DNA of 64,000 nt from Ficedula albicollis. Lineage: Eukaryota; Chordata; Aves; Passeriformes; Muscicapidae. The stretch lies in the NCBI RefSeq assembly GCF_000247815.1, contig NC_021677.1, forward strand, positions 44,118,864 through 44,182,863, written 5' to 3'. Under the pieces are notes generated by a model. The model saw nothing but the letters and a program-made list of their open reading frames with translations, was not told the DNA's origin and did not search any database. The position numbers and the translations under genes were made by a program. Shown here piece by piece: positions 18,701 through 30,456 of this stretch (the stretch's first letter is position 1; every line of letters starts with the position of its first letter).

Positions 18701-19800
18701 ACAAAACACAGGAAAAAACCCCCAGCCAACTAAGAAAATTCTGTCTGTCATGAACTCAGCACATTCTTTCCAGATTGCAGAAAACAGTGCCCTGGCACTT
18801 CTCCTGAAGGATGACATACCAATTTTCTACTGGGACATACATAATACATACAGTAAATGTTGTCTTGCTTTCAAGAAAAAAAAAAAAGGTTGGATGTTAC
18901 TTTACAAATTAATTAACCATCCAGTTTAACACCAGTTTCCAAACTTCAGGCTGTGGCAGCACAGCTGATGTCATCTAATTTCATGTGATTTGCAGCATAA
19001 AACCCCAATTAAGTGATCTTAGATTCTATTTGCAGGGGAAAGAAATAAGCACTTGTTGGCTCCTGTTTAACTTATTTCAGAAGTCTGCATTGCATTACTT
19101 TGGATATTTACATTCTGGTGTAGGCAGTTTATTGCAGGGTCTACCATCTCTAATGAATACAAGACTAAAAAGCTCCTAATCATAGGAACTATGCAAAGGA
19201 TGCCTCCTTTACAGACTATTTTTTTAAGGTCTCCTAATGCTTTCTTTTCTGCAGTTTGCACTGGGTTGTTCACTTGTCCATCTTGAACATAAGCAGATAG
19301 TTAATCACCTTTGCATTCCACCTTCTCTGAATGCAGACCAAAATCCAAACCCCAGCGCAGTTTCTCTCATGACTATCAAGGAAAACAATATTACATCAAA
19401 TCAATTTTAATAATTCTTTTGAACAAGGACAGAGAAATGATTCCATAGCCTCCCTGGAAGACTATTAAAGTAACAAAGAAAATTCTAAAACCAAATAATC
19501 AAAGCAGATCTTTAAGCTTGTGAAATCACTATAATTAGGACAAATACACACAATTGCAGTAGGTTCCTCTTTCTCCTCCTCAATTATGTTTAATGAGTTA
19601 AGATGGGCTTTTAACTGATGAAGGCATGGGATTGTTCAAACATTCATAATTAATTAGGTGAGTATAACTGAAGATACATATGTACTTAGAAGTTGGAAGA
19701 AGAATTTTGTTTTAAATATGATTATAAAATTTCAAAGTGCTATGACAAAGAAACATGCCAGTAATAATTTTCCACAGTGTGGTTAAATATAAAGACACCA

Positions 19801-19824
19801 ATTTATTTATTTATTTATTTATTT
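19801..19824. repeat. (TTTA)n microsatellite
   Basis: About six TTTA units in tandem. Confidence 0.85.
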
Positions 19825-20804
19825 TGTGGAGAAGAACAAATTTTTAATTGCTAATATAAAGACACACTAAAGGAAATATCTTGGAATTTTTTAATAGTCT
19901 TAAAGGGTTTGTACATAAGTGAGGGATTTTTTTCTAGTATTTGCAAATATAACAAGGTGAATTAATAGAAGGAGGCAACTAAAGATGAATATTAGGAAAT
20001 ATTTTCTTTTGCATGGGGGTCAAATAGGGTGTGAGACAGTCTCTGAAAGGAAGTAAAAACAGCTAGGCCTTTCAAATTGAGCTCAGTAAAACAGCAGAGC
20101 AAATATATTGTGGGGACCACTGCCTCAAAGAGAGGAGCTCCAGCTGTCCAGGTACAGATGAGTGAACTGTACAAGCATGCAGTACCTATCTTGCCTTTCT
20201 TTTCCAGCCCTTCCATATTAATAAAAAGAAAAAGAAAGATAGGGACTGGCAATATTACTGGTGCTTAATTAAAAGTTTCATGGGTCCCCAAATGCAAGAT
20301 TCAAGTGTCTAGCTTTGCTTAGCTTTCTTAAGTTCAACTCAGAATTTTGAACAGTGAGAGAGCTGTCAGAAATGCTTTTATAGTAACTTCGTGATGACCT
20401 AATCTCTAAGGCTACCTCTGTCCCAGAACATGTCAGATAATTTTTGTGGGTTGCTCTGATTCATGTTATCTTGGAAAGACACCATTATACCAGTTTGGCT
20501 GGCAGGAGCTCAGTCAAATCACCTCTCAACAAGCCCTTTATTATCAAGAGATCAGGAGCTGGAAAGGAATAACACTGTAGGTTCCTAAATAGCTGTCTGC
20601 CATACAGCTAAGCTAGGAAGAAGAGAGCAAGAACAAAGAATAACCTTGGGTCCACAATTCAGGCCCACTATGCAAGTCATGTTCCCTGACATTTTGCAAT
20701 CTGCTCTGTCTTTTTCACCCGTGGAAAAAGATGGTGAAGCTTCCATAATGTCAAATGAGAATTCTGTATTCCTTTAATAAAAAAAAAGAAACTGGCTCTC
20801 TACA

Positions 20805-20925
20805 CGGACTGAGAGAAAAAGGGCTTTACCAGGTCAGATCAAAAATAGCCTAATCCTGGATTCAGTCTGTTACAATGGACAATATCAGAAACAATAGAAA
20901 AGCAATCAGATAAAGGAGATGCAAA
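20805..20925 (+). mobile_element. Possible ancient sauropsid retroposon tail (decayed)
   Basis: The order of words here (CCAGGTCAGATCA, then AGCCTAATCCTG, then TCTGTTACAATGG) resembles the old reptile/bird consensus in which GGGTCAGACCA is followed by TAGCCCAGTATCCTGTCT and an ACAGTGGCCAAT box, as I remember it. Divergence is high and no ends are visible. RepeatMasker with a sauropsid library would decide. Confidence 0.25.
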
Positions 20926-22612
20926 TAGCAATAATTTGCCCAGATGCTCAAAGCAACAAGCTGTCCAATAGGCAGTCAATCCCTGAACTCTCAAACCAAA
21001 TTAAAGCAAAATCATCCACACATTCAGACTCTACACAGGTATCAGATTATTTTTTTAAACTCTAAGGCAATGAGATTCAGAGTTGAAATGGACTTAAGGA
21101 GCACTGTAATATGTTTGCCAACCAAGAGCTATGGTTGCAGTTTGGCCCATACGCTTAAAATTAATGCACGTTGTTATTTTTTGAATAACCCATCAGTGTG
21201 TGCAGACAAGAGAAGCCAAGCCAACAAATTAGCAGACAGTCTCTTAGGGGAACATTTCAGTAATTTCTAATTTTTTGTGTTTGTTTCAGCCTTTCCAAGG
21301 TATTTCCTCCATATTCTTTCTTTTCCTTCTTTCTCTTTCATATCTCTTTTTTTAACTTTTAAATGTCGTTACTGAAACACTGCATTCACTAACACCTCTA
21401 GGCAAAGCCTCCTGTGACAATCTACTGCGTTTTTAACTAATGACTTCACAATTTCCATTGCTGTTGCATTCCTCCTACTGTTCACTTTTCAGTGTTGGAT
21501 GCACTGGCCAGCTTGTTCACATAGACCTGTCACTCCACAGACTAGTTTTCCTTCTTGAGAGGAGGGGATAGGAGGGTGCTGTTCTAGCTGCTGTGCAGGG
21601 GAGAGCTTCCTTCATCTCAAGAGAAATAAAGTAAGCTGGAATGGAATGGGAATTTGCTTTATAAATTTAATCGGGAGAAAAACTGACTTAGCAAATAGAC
21701 TTTCACCTCTAAGTCACCGGTTTGAGGTCAGTTTCTGGTGCATGTCAATAAGAACCTAAAAGCTTTACCACCCTGTGACTTCTCTGCAGTTTCAAATTTA
21801 CAGAATGACAGTCTCAGGCTAGTTTCTCATAAACACCATCGCCGCTGTCACTGCTAATTGGGCACTTGCTGGAAGCATTGGCAGAGCAGCAAAAAGGCAG
21901 AATGAGCCATTGACATTGAACTCACCTCTCATTGCTGCATGCTCAGTGCTGCTCTTTGCTCCTGGCTTTGTGCTGGCTGTCTGTCAGTAGAGGTAGAACT
22001 TGTAGAGCCTCTTTCTGCCTTCTTATCTTGCTTTGGGACCCAGCTCTTCAAAAATTGTGTTTACCATTTATAACTAATGTATCACTGTCACGTAACATAA
22101 TTTGGAAGAGATAATCATCAAAGAGCAATGGGTAGGAACTATGGGGAAAATTTGGTTTAATGTCAAGAAAAACATTTTGAGAACAATATACTGTTTTTTT
22201 ACCAACCTGTGTCTGACACAGTCCTGCTGACTCAAATTCTAGACATATCCAAAATATATAAGGCTTGAAGAATGGCCTTTTGAAGCAAAGCTTACTTCCA
22301 TAAGCTATATGAACAGAGATGAATCTCTGCAGTATGTTCTCATCGATAACTTTCCCTCAGGAGGAATCTTCTCCCTCTAATTACAAGCCAAACTGATCAG
22401 TGCTCTCCTTACCAGAAAAAAGGTCATTTTATTCTGTATATCATTGCACATTATATTTTTTTCATATTAGAGACAGAAGAAATTTGGACTCTCAAATCCA
22501 GGATTGGACAGGCCTGTTAGGACTGGATGGGTGACAGAGAGCTCCAGTCTCCTTTGCACTTTTTAGCTCTTCTTTGGATACCCATCCATAAGAAATTTCT
22601 GGTTTATGTGAT

Positions 22613-22631
22613 ATACATATATATATATATT
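22613..22631. repeat. (TA)n microsatellite
   Basis: A short run of alternating A and T after GATATAC. Confidence 0.75.
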
Positions 22632-23404
22632 CGTCTCACATAATAAGTCCTGCCCATGAGCTTGGATTTTGAGTACTGCATCAAATTTAGTCATGTTGTT
22701 AATAAGTTCACAATTCTATCAAATTTTATGCAAATATTTTATCACAAAACCTTGTAAAATATATTTCTCCTCCCTCTGAAAGAGTTAGATACTGTTTTTC
22801 TTATTTCATAATGAAGAAGAGGTTTTGACATAGTAAATCTCTGTCAAAGAAAAGGGAAGCCCTTAATACCAGAATCTAATTTTCTGCTCAAAACCCTCTC
22901 TGAGACTGGTTTGCATTAGTAGAGGTAAAGATTTTTCTGTTTTGACAGGACACCCTCACTTAACCTACAGTACGAGTGAAGTGGCAGTCAGATCACTCTT
23001 CAGTGTGAATATTAATGAGAATGTACATAATAATCCTTCCCTTTGACAGTGGAGCAGGAGCTAAAGTCCAACAGCAGGATCAAACAGGGTGGCATGGTAC
23101 ATGCATCAAACCATCTGGCTAATGCATAGCTCAAGGAAATGAGCCAAAACATTTCAGTCAAAACTCTTCGCTGGAACAGTAATAGCCCATGAGTTCCTTT
23201 TCTCTAAAAACCCTAGAGGCAGAACAAAATATCCTGTCAAAATACATCAGTGCAGTGGAGCAAGAAAAACAAAACTTCAGACAGTGCATTTGACTATGTG
23301 AAGGTGTTTGTTTATTTCACAAAGAATTTTTTTCTACTCTTCATTTTGCTCCCTCTCCCTTACCTGCCTTCTTTGTCTACCTTCACACACACCCTGTCTG
23401 GCTT

Positions 23405-23580
23405 TAACAGTGATTAATTTATTAATTTAAAACAACTGTTTCATTTAAAGGCAGTGTTTGGACCTTGCTGCAAATCTAATCACAAAGGATGATCTTGCAA
23501 AGTCCATTCTATCTCCATTTATCACTAACATGCACAGACTGTCATATTGAAACGGCATAGCAGGTTATTACAGAAGTACA
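23405..23580. promoter_or_regulatory. Candidate conserved non-coding element
   Basis: Adjacent homeodomain cores (GTGATTAATTTATTAATTT, at the left of the block) are followed by non-repetitive sequence with AATCTAATCAC and ATATTGAAACGGC. Texture only. Confidence 0.25.
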
Positions 23581-25921
23581 CTGAAGAAATATAGTTTTAA
23601 TATTCAAGTTTGGAATGGCTGGTGCAGGTCAAATTCAGGGAGGTAGTGTATGAAAAAAGCATGCTGAGAAAATCTGAACATCCGGATTGTACCTGAAATG
23701 GGAAAGAATAAAGCCAAATTTTTCGAACCCAAAGTCTGTCCTGCTGCCAGGAGGACTTTTGCAGTATTGTTATCTCTTAAGTTTTAGGAGCAAACCAGAA
23801 AAGTTTCCAGGGCAGGCGTACGACTGCACAACCAATTGCCATGTGCTGCTGTATGATGCAAGAGAGATTTACCTGAGACCTGCAATGGCCCAGCAAGCCA
23901 TATGACAGTATGATGTAAAAGGGGACCTGATTACTGTTCTGGGAGTCATGGAGCTCCCACGTAGCAGAATTTGCAGGCAGGAAAAGGTGATTTAATATTT
24001 CCCTGGAACTGGTCTCTGAGAATAGCTTTTCCCCCAAAATATAAGTATCCATAAGATCTTTATAGCATTAAATGGAATTCTACTGGTGAAAAGCTCATGA
24101 TCAATTCTGCATGAATTTTGAAGACTGTCCTTAAATTTTAGCATAAAAATCTCCACCCAAGTAAGACTGTCTTGTTTAAAATCAAAGTGGTTTCAAAGTT
24201 CATGGAAGTATTTTTATTGTTAAAATATCTCAAGCAGCTTTTTGAAACAACTAAAAACCAGAGATTTGTTTAGAGAAAATTACTATTCACCAAATCTTTC
24301 TGAGCTGAAATATAGTGGTGTTGAAAAGGTCACTATCTTTGGGCTCTCAATGATACCTATTTAATACTGCTCTCCTTAGACTCACTGAAGTGCTCATGAG
24401 AACTATCCAGGACAGTTCATGCTGTTTGTAGATGAAAACTGCAATTTCAGAAAAAAAGTGCGAGGATTTGAGATGTTTTTTAAGATTTGTTGCAGTTTTT
24501 TTCCAAGTTTTTTAATTTAATTTTTTTTTTGGCTCTAAAGCCTAAGTAACTTTTGATTCAAAGCATATGGCTTCTCTTTATATAGGGAAAATTTAAGGTT
24601 GACTGTCTTACACTTTAAATATTTATAAGCTTACATACTAGATAGGATAAGTTCATCAGCCTAATGTCTAGAATGTCTAGATCTTGTTTTGCTTGATGTT
24701 GTTTATTAAATGTATTGCCTACTATGGTTTTGAATAGCCTTGTTTAATGTCCTGCTCTCCAATACTAGGTCATCACTGATAAAAATGTTGCTACTGCAGA
24801 TAACTCAACCATTACTACTCCTACTATTTTGGAAGTGCCAGTAATAGGCAGCTGAAATTTTTTTCTTGGAAATTCAGCACAAAAAACCCGAATGTCCCCA
24901 GAAAGGCTACACAATTGAAATTTAACAGTAGACTCTGTATTGTCAGCACAAATTGCTACAACTCCACTTCTGCTTTTCGTGTAGTCAGCAGCTTTCTCAA
25001 AAGGAATTAAAAAAACACACTTTACCTGAAAAACCAATAAGGAAAATCACCATCCCCAGCCTATCATATGTCTTCTGTTATGTAACATTCTGTTAATTTC
25101 AAATGGATATTCATAATGAGTTGCAGTGAAATGTTTAAAAAGGCTCTTATTATCACTTTTATTCTATTTCACTACATAGTTTTTTGTTCAAAAACTCTTA
25201 CATGTATTTTAATAATTAATCGTAATTTCACACCTAGTCTGAAGATGCTCAGTACTTAGCAGAGTTTTTCTTTTATCTGTGTCTAGATCAATTTTTGTAA
25301 TTATGTCTGTTTCAGAGAATGTATTGTGAAAGCAATATAGCTAGTATTCTGTCACTAAAAATGTCAGTCTATCCCTATCATTTTCGTACTTAAAAACCTT
25401 AAAAAATACTTTAAAAATAGTCTCTGTTAACTAGAGGACATATGAAGACAGTCTAAAAACAATATTACCATGTAATTATCCTTTTTATATCTCTATATAA
25501 CCTTACATATTTTTATATTGGGATTTAACTTTTAAAAATGCATCAGAGGTTTTATAAATTAAGGGCTGACATTATGAAATCCTAGTAATTCTGAAACTAT
25601 TTTTGTAAATGAAGCAAAGTGCTGGAAAAGATTTCATTCACAGCCTTTAAAATTAAATGGTGACCTTTCTGTATAATATATTTCTCTATTATACCATACT
25701 TGAATGACAAAATTTACCTTTTTATTCTCATTTTTTATTCATTTTTATATAGAAGAATGCATTCCAAAGTTAAAATTAATATCTGCTGCAAATAATGGTC
25801 TGTTATCAAAATTCAAGCATTTTGACACTAAGGTAATCTTTATGCTTTATTCCTTTAAACTTGCTGTAAATTTTTGAACATAATTAAGCTGAAATAAGCT
25901 CATTTCACTCAGGTAATCTTG

Positions 25922-25966
25922 ATGCTTTTAAAGTATTAGTATTTTGCATGCTTTTAAAGTATTAGT
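25922..25966. repeat. Short direct repeat, 26 bp period
   Basis: The word ATGCTTTTAAAGTATTAGT occurs at 25922-25940 and again at 25948-25966. Confidence 0.85.
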
Positions 25967-26241
25967 TGCTGCAAAGAACAAATTGTTCTATGAAGAGAGA
26001 AATTTGGGAAAATGAAATTCAGAAGGATTTGTGTTCATCCCTACACAACCTTTTACCACAACAGTTTCAATCTCCTCCTTCTCTCTTTCCCAGTGCTTTG
26101 AAAATCTCCTAAATACGTTATAAGGAATAGAGAGAAGCAAGTATTAGAGAAGAAAAAACCCCCTAAGCTTTGATCTGCATTTATGCCGATGGACTGATAT
26201 ATATCTCAATGTGTATTTTTAATCAAGAAAAAAAAAAAGGA

Positions 26242-26351
26242 AAGAGAAAGAAAAAAAAGTAGTTCAACTTTATATAACAGCTTTAAAACCAAAAACAAGA
26301 GAAAGAAAAAAAAGTAGTTTAACTTTATATAACAGCTTTAAAACCAAAAAC
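26242..26351. repeat. Tandem duplication, 55 bp unit, two copies
   Basis: Copies at 26242-26296 and 26297-26351 differ at one base (GTTCAAC versus GTTTAAC). Each starts with a purine-rich AAGAGAAAG segment and ends in the outer part of the left arm of the inverted repeat described next. Confidence 0.9.
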
Positions 26352-26881
26352 ATCTGATCACTCTACAAGCTGCAGGATCTGATCAGTCTACAAGCTGCAG
26401 GAAACTTGACTCAAAACAATAATAAGTAAGTATTGCTGTCCTTAGTAATTCAGTAACATTTTTTAATCTACTCATCTGAAAAGTTTTTTCCTCAATTTGG
26501 GGAGTGAGCCTTGACTTGATGCACTACTATAAAGCCATTCATTTTATCTTAGATGTATCTAAACCAATTCAGAATTCATCACTCAGGAGTCAAGCTCAGA
26601 TCAGGATGATCCTATTTTTGCTGTACTCACAGCAGACCAATAGATAATAGTGTTATGGCTAATATAGCTGTTTCTATTTCCTGATAAATACAAGAGATGA
26701 AATTGCCTTCAGATATTAAGAAAATCACTGGATAGATAGTAACCATATATAAGGTAATCTTAGTTGCAGTTCCCTTGGAAGGGTTAGACAGACTTTTGTT
26801 TGCATTTTGTTACTGTTTTGAGTCATGCTTTCTGCAGCTTGTAAAATGATAAGATACATTTAGTTTTAAAGCTGTTATATA
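26326..26881. other. Imperfect inverted repeat, 68 bp arms, about 395 bp spacer
   Basis: The left arm is 26326-26418, which contains one extra 25 bp tandem copy (units 26353-26377 and 26378-26402). Without that extra copy it is 68 nt. The right arm is 26814-26881, also 68 nt, in reverse complement. Aligned without gaps the arms match at 58 of 68 positions (85%) by my count. Shared words include TATATAACAGCTTTAAAAC, CAAGCTGCAG and TGACTCAAAACA. Outside the arms both sides continue into purine-rich AAAAG-type DNA. The arms could be terminal inverted repeats of an old non-autonomous DNA transposon or a fold-back duplication. No transposase-like frame lies between them. Confidence 0.8.
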
Positions 26882-26887
26882 TTCTAT

Positions 26888-27687
26888 CTTTTCTTTTCTT
26901 TTCTTTTCTTTTCTTTTCTTTTCTTTTCTTTTCTTTTCTTTTCTTTTCTTTTCTTTTCTTTTCTTTTCTTTTCTTTTCTTTTCTTTTCTTTTCTTTTCTT
27001 TTCTTTTCTTTTCTTTTCTTTTCTTTTCTTTTCTTTTCTTTTCTTTTCTTTTCTTTTCTTTTCTTTTCTTTTCTTTTCTTTTCTTTTCTTTTCTTTTCTT
27101 TTCTTTTCTTTTCTTTTCTTTTCTTTTCTTTTCTTTTCTTTTCTTTTCTTTTCTTTTCTTTTCTTTTCTTTTCTTTTCTTTTCTTTTCTTTTCTTTTCTT
27201 TTCTTTTCTTTTCTTTTCTTTTCTTTTCTTTTCTTTTCTTTTCTTTTCTTTTCTTTTCTTTTCTTTTCTTTTCTTTTCTTTTCTTTTCTTTTCTTTTCTT
27301 TTCTTTTCTTTTCTTTTCTTTTCTTTTCTTTTCTTTTCTTTTCTTTTCTTTTCTTTTCTTTTCTTTTCTTTTCTTTTCTTTTCTTTTCTTTTCTTTTCTT
27401 TTCTTTTCTTTTCTTTTCTTTTCTTTTCTTTTCTTTTCTTTTCTTTTCTTTTCTTTTCTTTTCTTTTCTTTTCTTTTCTTTTCTTTTCTTTTCTTTTCTT
27501 TTCTTTTCTTTTCTTTTCTTTTCTTTTCTTTTCTTTTCTTTTCTTTTCTTTTCTTTTCTTTTCTTTTCTTTTCTTTTCTTTTCTTTTCTTTTCTTTTCTT
27601 TTCTTTTCTTTTCTTTTCTTTTCTTTTCTTTTCTTTTCTTTTCTTTTCTTTTCTTTTCTTTTCTTTTCTTTTCTTTTCTTTTCTTTT
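26888..27687. repeat. Perfect (CTTTT)160 pentanucleotide array, 800 bp
   Basis: CTTTT on the + strand (AAAAG on the - strand) is repeated without a single interruption for exactly 800 bp, or 160 units. It begins right next to the right arm of the inverted repeat. Such polypyrimidine/polypurine arrays can form triplex DNA. The Lys/Arg/Glu-rich minus-strand frames across it are translations of the repeat and not genes. Confidence 0.95.
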
Positions 27688-28036
27688 GCCCGAAATGTAC
27701 ATTGGGAACCAGATTTAATCAACAGTTACAATACTTGTTTGACTGATTGATTCAGCTGTCCTCTTACTCAAACAGAGAATGAAATAATGGATGTCTCTAA
27801 AAATAGGGAACAGAAAGATAGCTACAGAATCAGTAAAATAAATAGCATACAACTTTATAATGGAAGGATTGCCACCCTACCTGCATATATTCCTGTCTAT
27901 CCTGTACGGCCTGAAGTTTGACTTTTCTCAGACAAAGCTGTCTTATTTTTTTTACATCTCTCTTTGAAAATATTCCCCAAGAGAGGAAATCCTTATTCTC
28001 TGGCAGAACTCACATCCTTTAAAGTAGCTGGGGTTT

Positions 28037-28498
28037 GTGTCTTTTTTACCCATGCCTTTACAAATACATAGATACAATCAAAAATGTAGCTCTACTCTGA
28101 GGTATTATCAAGATACATCTGAAGAAATGACTGCACATCTTAAAAAATGTAGCTCTGCTCTGAGGCATTATCAAGATACATCTGAAGAAATGACTGCACA
28201 TCTTTCACAGACAAAAGCCTGTGCCAGTGGTCAGAGTTATGTAGATATTTTTGTGTGTCAGGGGCCGGGTGCTGATGCTGTCAGGCTGCATGGTGATATT
28301 GGGATGCTCTGTGATCCACCTCAGATGATGATCTCAGATGTTCCCCGGCTAAACAAAGAAAGCAAGTATCTCCTGCCTGTGCAAGCAGGTGTGACCCATG
28401 CAGCATGCTCAGAACTACAGCTTGGCTTAGTGTCCTTATTTAAACCAATGGGAAATAAAGGAAAGCTTGAATGGTCAGACCTTATTTACGTATTATAA
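28037..28498 (+). other. Open frame of 153 codons with an in-frame 63 bp duplication; coding status doubtful
   Basis: This is the longest + strand frame in the window that is not simple repeat, running from an ATG at 28037 to a TAA at 28496-28498. Residues about 16-58 are a 21-residue segment repeated twice (LRYYQDTSEEMTAHL-type, second copy LRHYQDTSEEMTAHL). This comes from a 63 bp tandem duplication (28081-28143 and 28144-28206) with two substitutions. The remainder is of mixed composition with no domain, signal peptide or membrane segment I recognise. The repeat preserves the frame only because 63 is divisible by three. No promoter, splice site or homologue supports translation. It is more likely a chance frame than a gene. 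Confidence 0.2.
28081..28206. repeat. Tandem duplication, 63 bp unit, two copies
   Basis: Copies begin at 28081 and 28144 and differ by two substitutions (CTCTACTC versus CTCTGCTC, and GGTATT versus GGCATT). Confidence 0.9.
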
Positions 28499-29130
28499 CA
28501 TTGTTAGAGCTTTTCTTGATTTAAAAGTCTAAGATTTAAAACTGAGCTGAAGATCTGTTTTTCATTCTGATGAGAAAAAATGTAGGACTTCATAGCACAT
28601 TGCTTCTTTCCTGTAGGTGCTGACGGACGTGGGTGCTTCACCAGATGTCTTGATTTAGCTGTGGCAGGGAGTGTTGATCACTAGTGAACTGTAAATACAA
28701 AATGGCAGCAAGATGGTTACTTGATGAGAGAGCACTAATAATGAGAAACAGCAGCTAGTGAGTCTATGGGAATAGCAGTCTTGAATGGAAATGGCTATGT
28801 GCTTCCCTTATAAGTGATTTTTTGTAATAGTGGTTTCAAAAACTGCACATCAGTTTAGGACAAAAGTCTGATTGAACAGCTACACTACTTTGAGCCTAAG
28901 AATCCAGCTTTCACTGTGGCTTCTGTTTTGGAAAGTAGAGAAACTTGAGGTAAATAGCCTGATGTCTATTATTAGGTGCAACAAGTACCATAAATCTTTT
29001 GGTGGAAACATAACTCCTTTTCCAGTGAAAAACTTGATGCATCTCCTTTTGAAATGCGGTGTTGCCTAGAACTATTTTAAGTATTATATAAAATAATCAG
29101 AATCTTGCTCACCAAAAAAAAAAAAAAAAA

Positions 29131-29179
<49 letters not shown>
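29131..29179 (+). repeat. Poly-G tract, 49 bp, between two A17 runs
   Basis: 49 G on the + strand with exactly 17 A before (29114-29130) and 17 A after (29180-29196). It is the short member of the same class as the kilobase G tracts and the most symmetrical. Confidence 0.95.
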
Positions 29180-29180
<1 letters not shown>

Positions 29181-29196
29181 AAAAAAAAAAAAAAAA

Positions 29197-29808
29197 TCTG
29201 TCTCGTCACTCTCCAGTGCAGTTATTTACAGGTTGTTTTCAATGTCTGTAACCTAGGGCAATGGTTTCCTGTAACTTCAACCTTGAGACAAAATATTTTG
29301 ATCTAATGTTTCTATACTGGTATTACACTTTGATAATACACAAAAAAACTGTATCAATGTGCCACTTATTTGACCCATTATTGTTCATAATTGACTAGCC
29401 TTATTGTTGTCATTGGCCTGGAAGTGTAAGTGAATGTTTTTGACCTATCAGTATTAGTGTAAGATATTTGGTTCAACAGAAGTTGAGGAAGAGGTGGAGA
29501 AAAAAAAGGAAATTTAAGTAAAAAGGTAAAGTTCAGCTGATAAGGGGAGTTTTTGAATTTTTTTTTTTTTGGTTTGTCCATTTGTTTTTCTAATTTCTGT
29601 CTGCATTTTTTCCTAAGCCTCTTAACACCATGAAGAATAACAAACAAGTTTTTGTTTATTTTTTTCCAATAAAAATATGGGTTCCATAATATAGAAAGTT
29701 TTCTGAGTTTTTAAATCAGTTTTATCGATTTCATCATAACAGAAATAAATATTGACAGTTTCAGTATGTTTAAATGTTTTGAGCAAAGACTATTTCAAAT
29801 TCCCTTAC
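29197..29808. other. Non-coding AT-rich sequence
   Basis: No gene or mobile element recognised. It contains a T run near 29559-29570. Confidence 0.55.
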
Positions 29809-30456
29809 GTTTATTTTTAATCCTTTAACCTGCAAACCAAGTCTAAATTTTCTTTTTTAAGAGAAGCAGAAATTTTAACTGGATATATAATGTTTTTTTC
29901 TAACTGTTTTCCATCATTTTCCCCCATAAGCTTAGTATTATTCTGTTTAGCTCTTTTTTCCTTTCTTTTTGCCCTTAAACACGTAGCTCTTGTGTAAAGG
30001 GAGAAGATGGCTTGACTGAAACTTGGTTTTCTGTTATTTTAATATCTTGCACAGTATACTGGCTTTATCATCCTTTTCATGCAGTATACAACTCCACAGC
30101 TCAAATCAAAACAAAGTATGAAATAAGGACATGTTTATTTTTAATCCTTTAACCTGCAATCCAAGTGTAAATTTTCTTTTTTAAGAGAAGCAGAAATTTT
30201 AACTGGATATATAATGTTTTTTTCTAACTGTTTTCCATCATTTTCCCCCATAACCTTAGTATTATTCTGTTTAGCTCTTTTTTCCTTTCTTTTTGCCCTT
30301 AAACACGTAGCTCTTGTGTAAAGGGAGAAGATGGCTTGACTGAAACTTGGTTTTCTGTTATTTTAATATCTTGCACAGTATACTGGCTTTATCATCCTTT
30401 TCATGCAGTATACAACTCCACAGCTCAAATCAAAACAAAGTATGAAATAAGGACAT
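29809..30456. repeat. Tandem duplication, 324 bp unit, two copies
   Basis: Copies span 29809-30132 and 30133-30456. I count only three substitutions (AAACCAAG versus AATCCAAG, GTCTAAAT versus GTGTAAAT, and ATAAGCTT versus ATAACCTT), under 1% divergence. That level equals ordinary allelic difference, so false duplication by the assembler is a serious possibility. No coding content. Confidence 0.95.

Larger units (their letters stand above)
10433..26241. other. Long non-coding stretch without a supported gene
   Basis: About 15.8 kb of AT-rich DNA. Short frames occur on both strands, for example 122 codons at 13128-13496 (-), 103 at 13978-14289 (+), 109 at 15104-15433 (+) and 127 at 15373-15756 (-). 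They overlap one another, lack recognisable domains and have no splice context I trust, so I do not call them genes. Simple repeats, candidate regulatory blocks and a possible ancient repeat inside this interval are listed separately. The rest looks like ordinary avian intron or intergenic DNA. Confidence 0.5.
27688..29113. other. Non-coding sequence with one longer open frame
   Basis: Apart from the duplicated open frame at 28037-28498, listed separately, this holds no recognisable gene or mobile element. Confidence 0.5.

Noticed and set aside
26242..26402. CRISPR-like array from the short direct repeats
   Set aside because: Copies are adjacent with no unique spacers, and the genome is clearly vertebrate.
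26823..27722. Long Lys/Arg/Glu frames on the minus strand
   Set aside because: Pure translation of the (AAAAG)160 array, and open in more than one frame.
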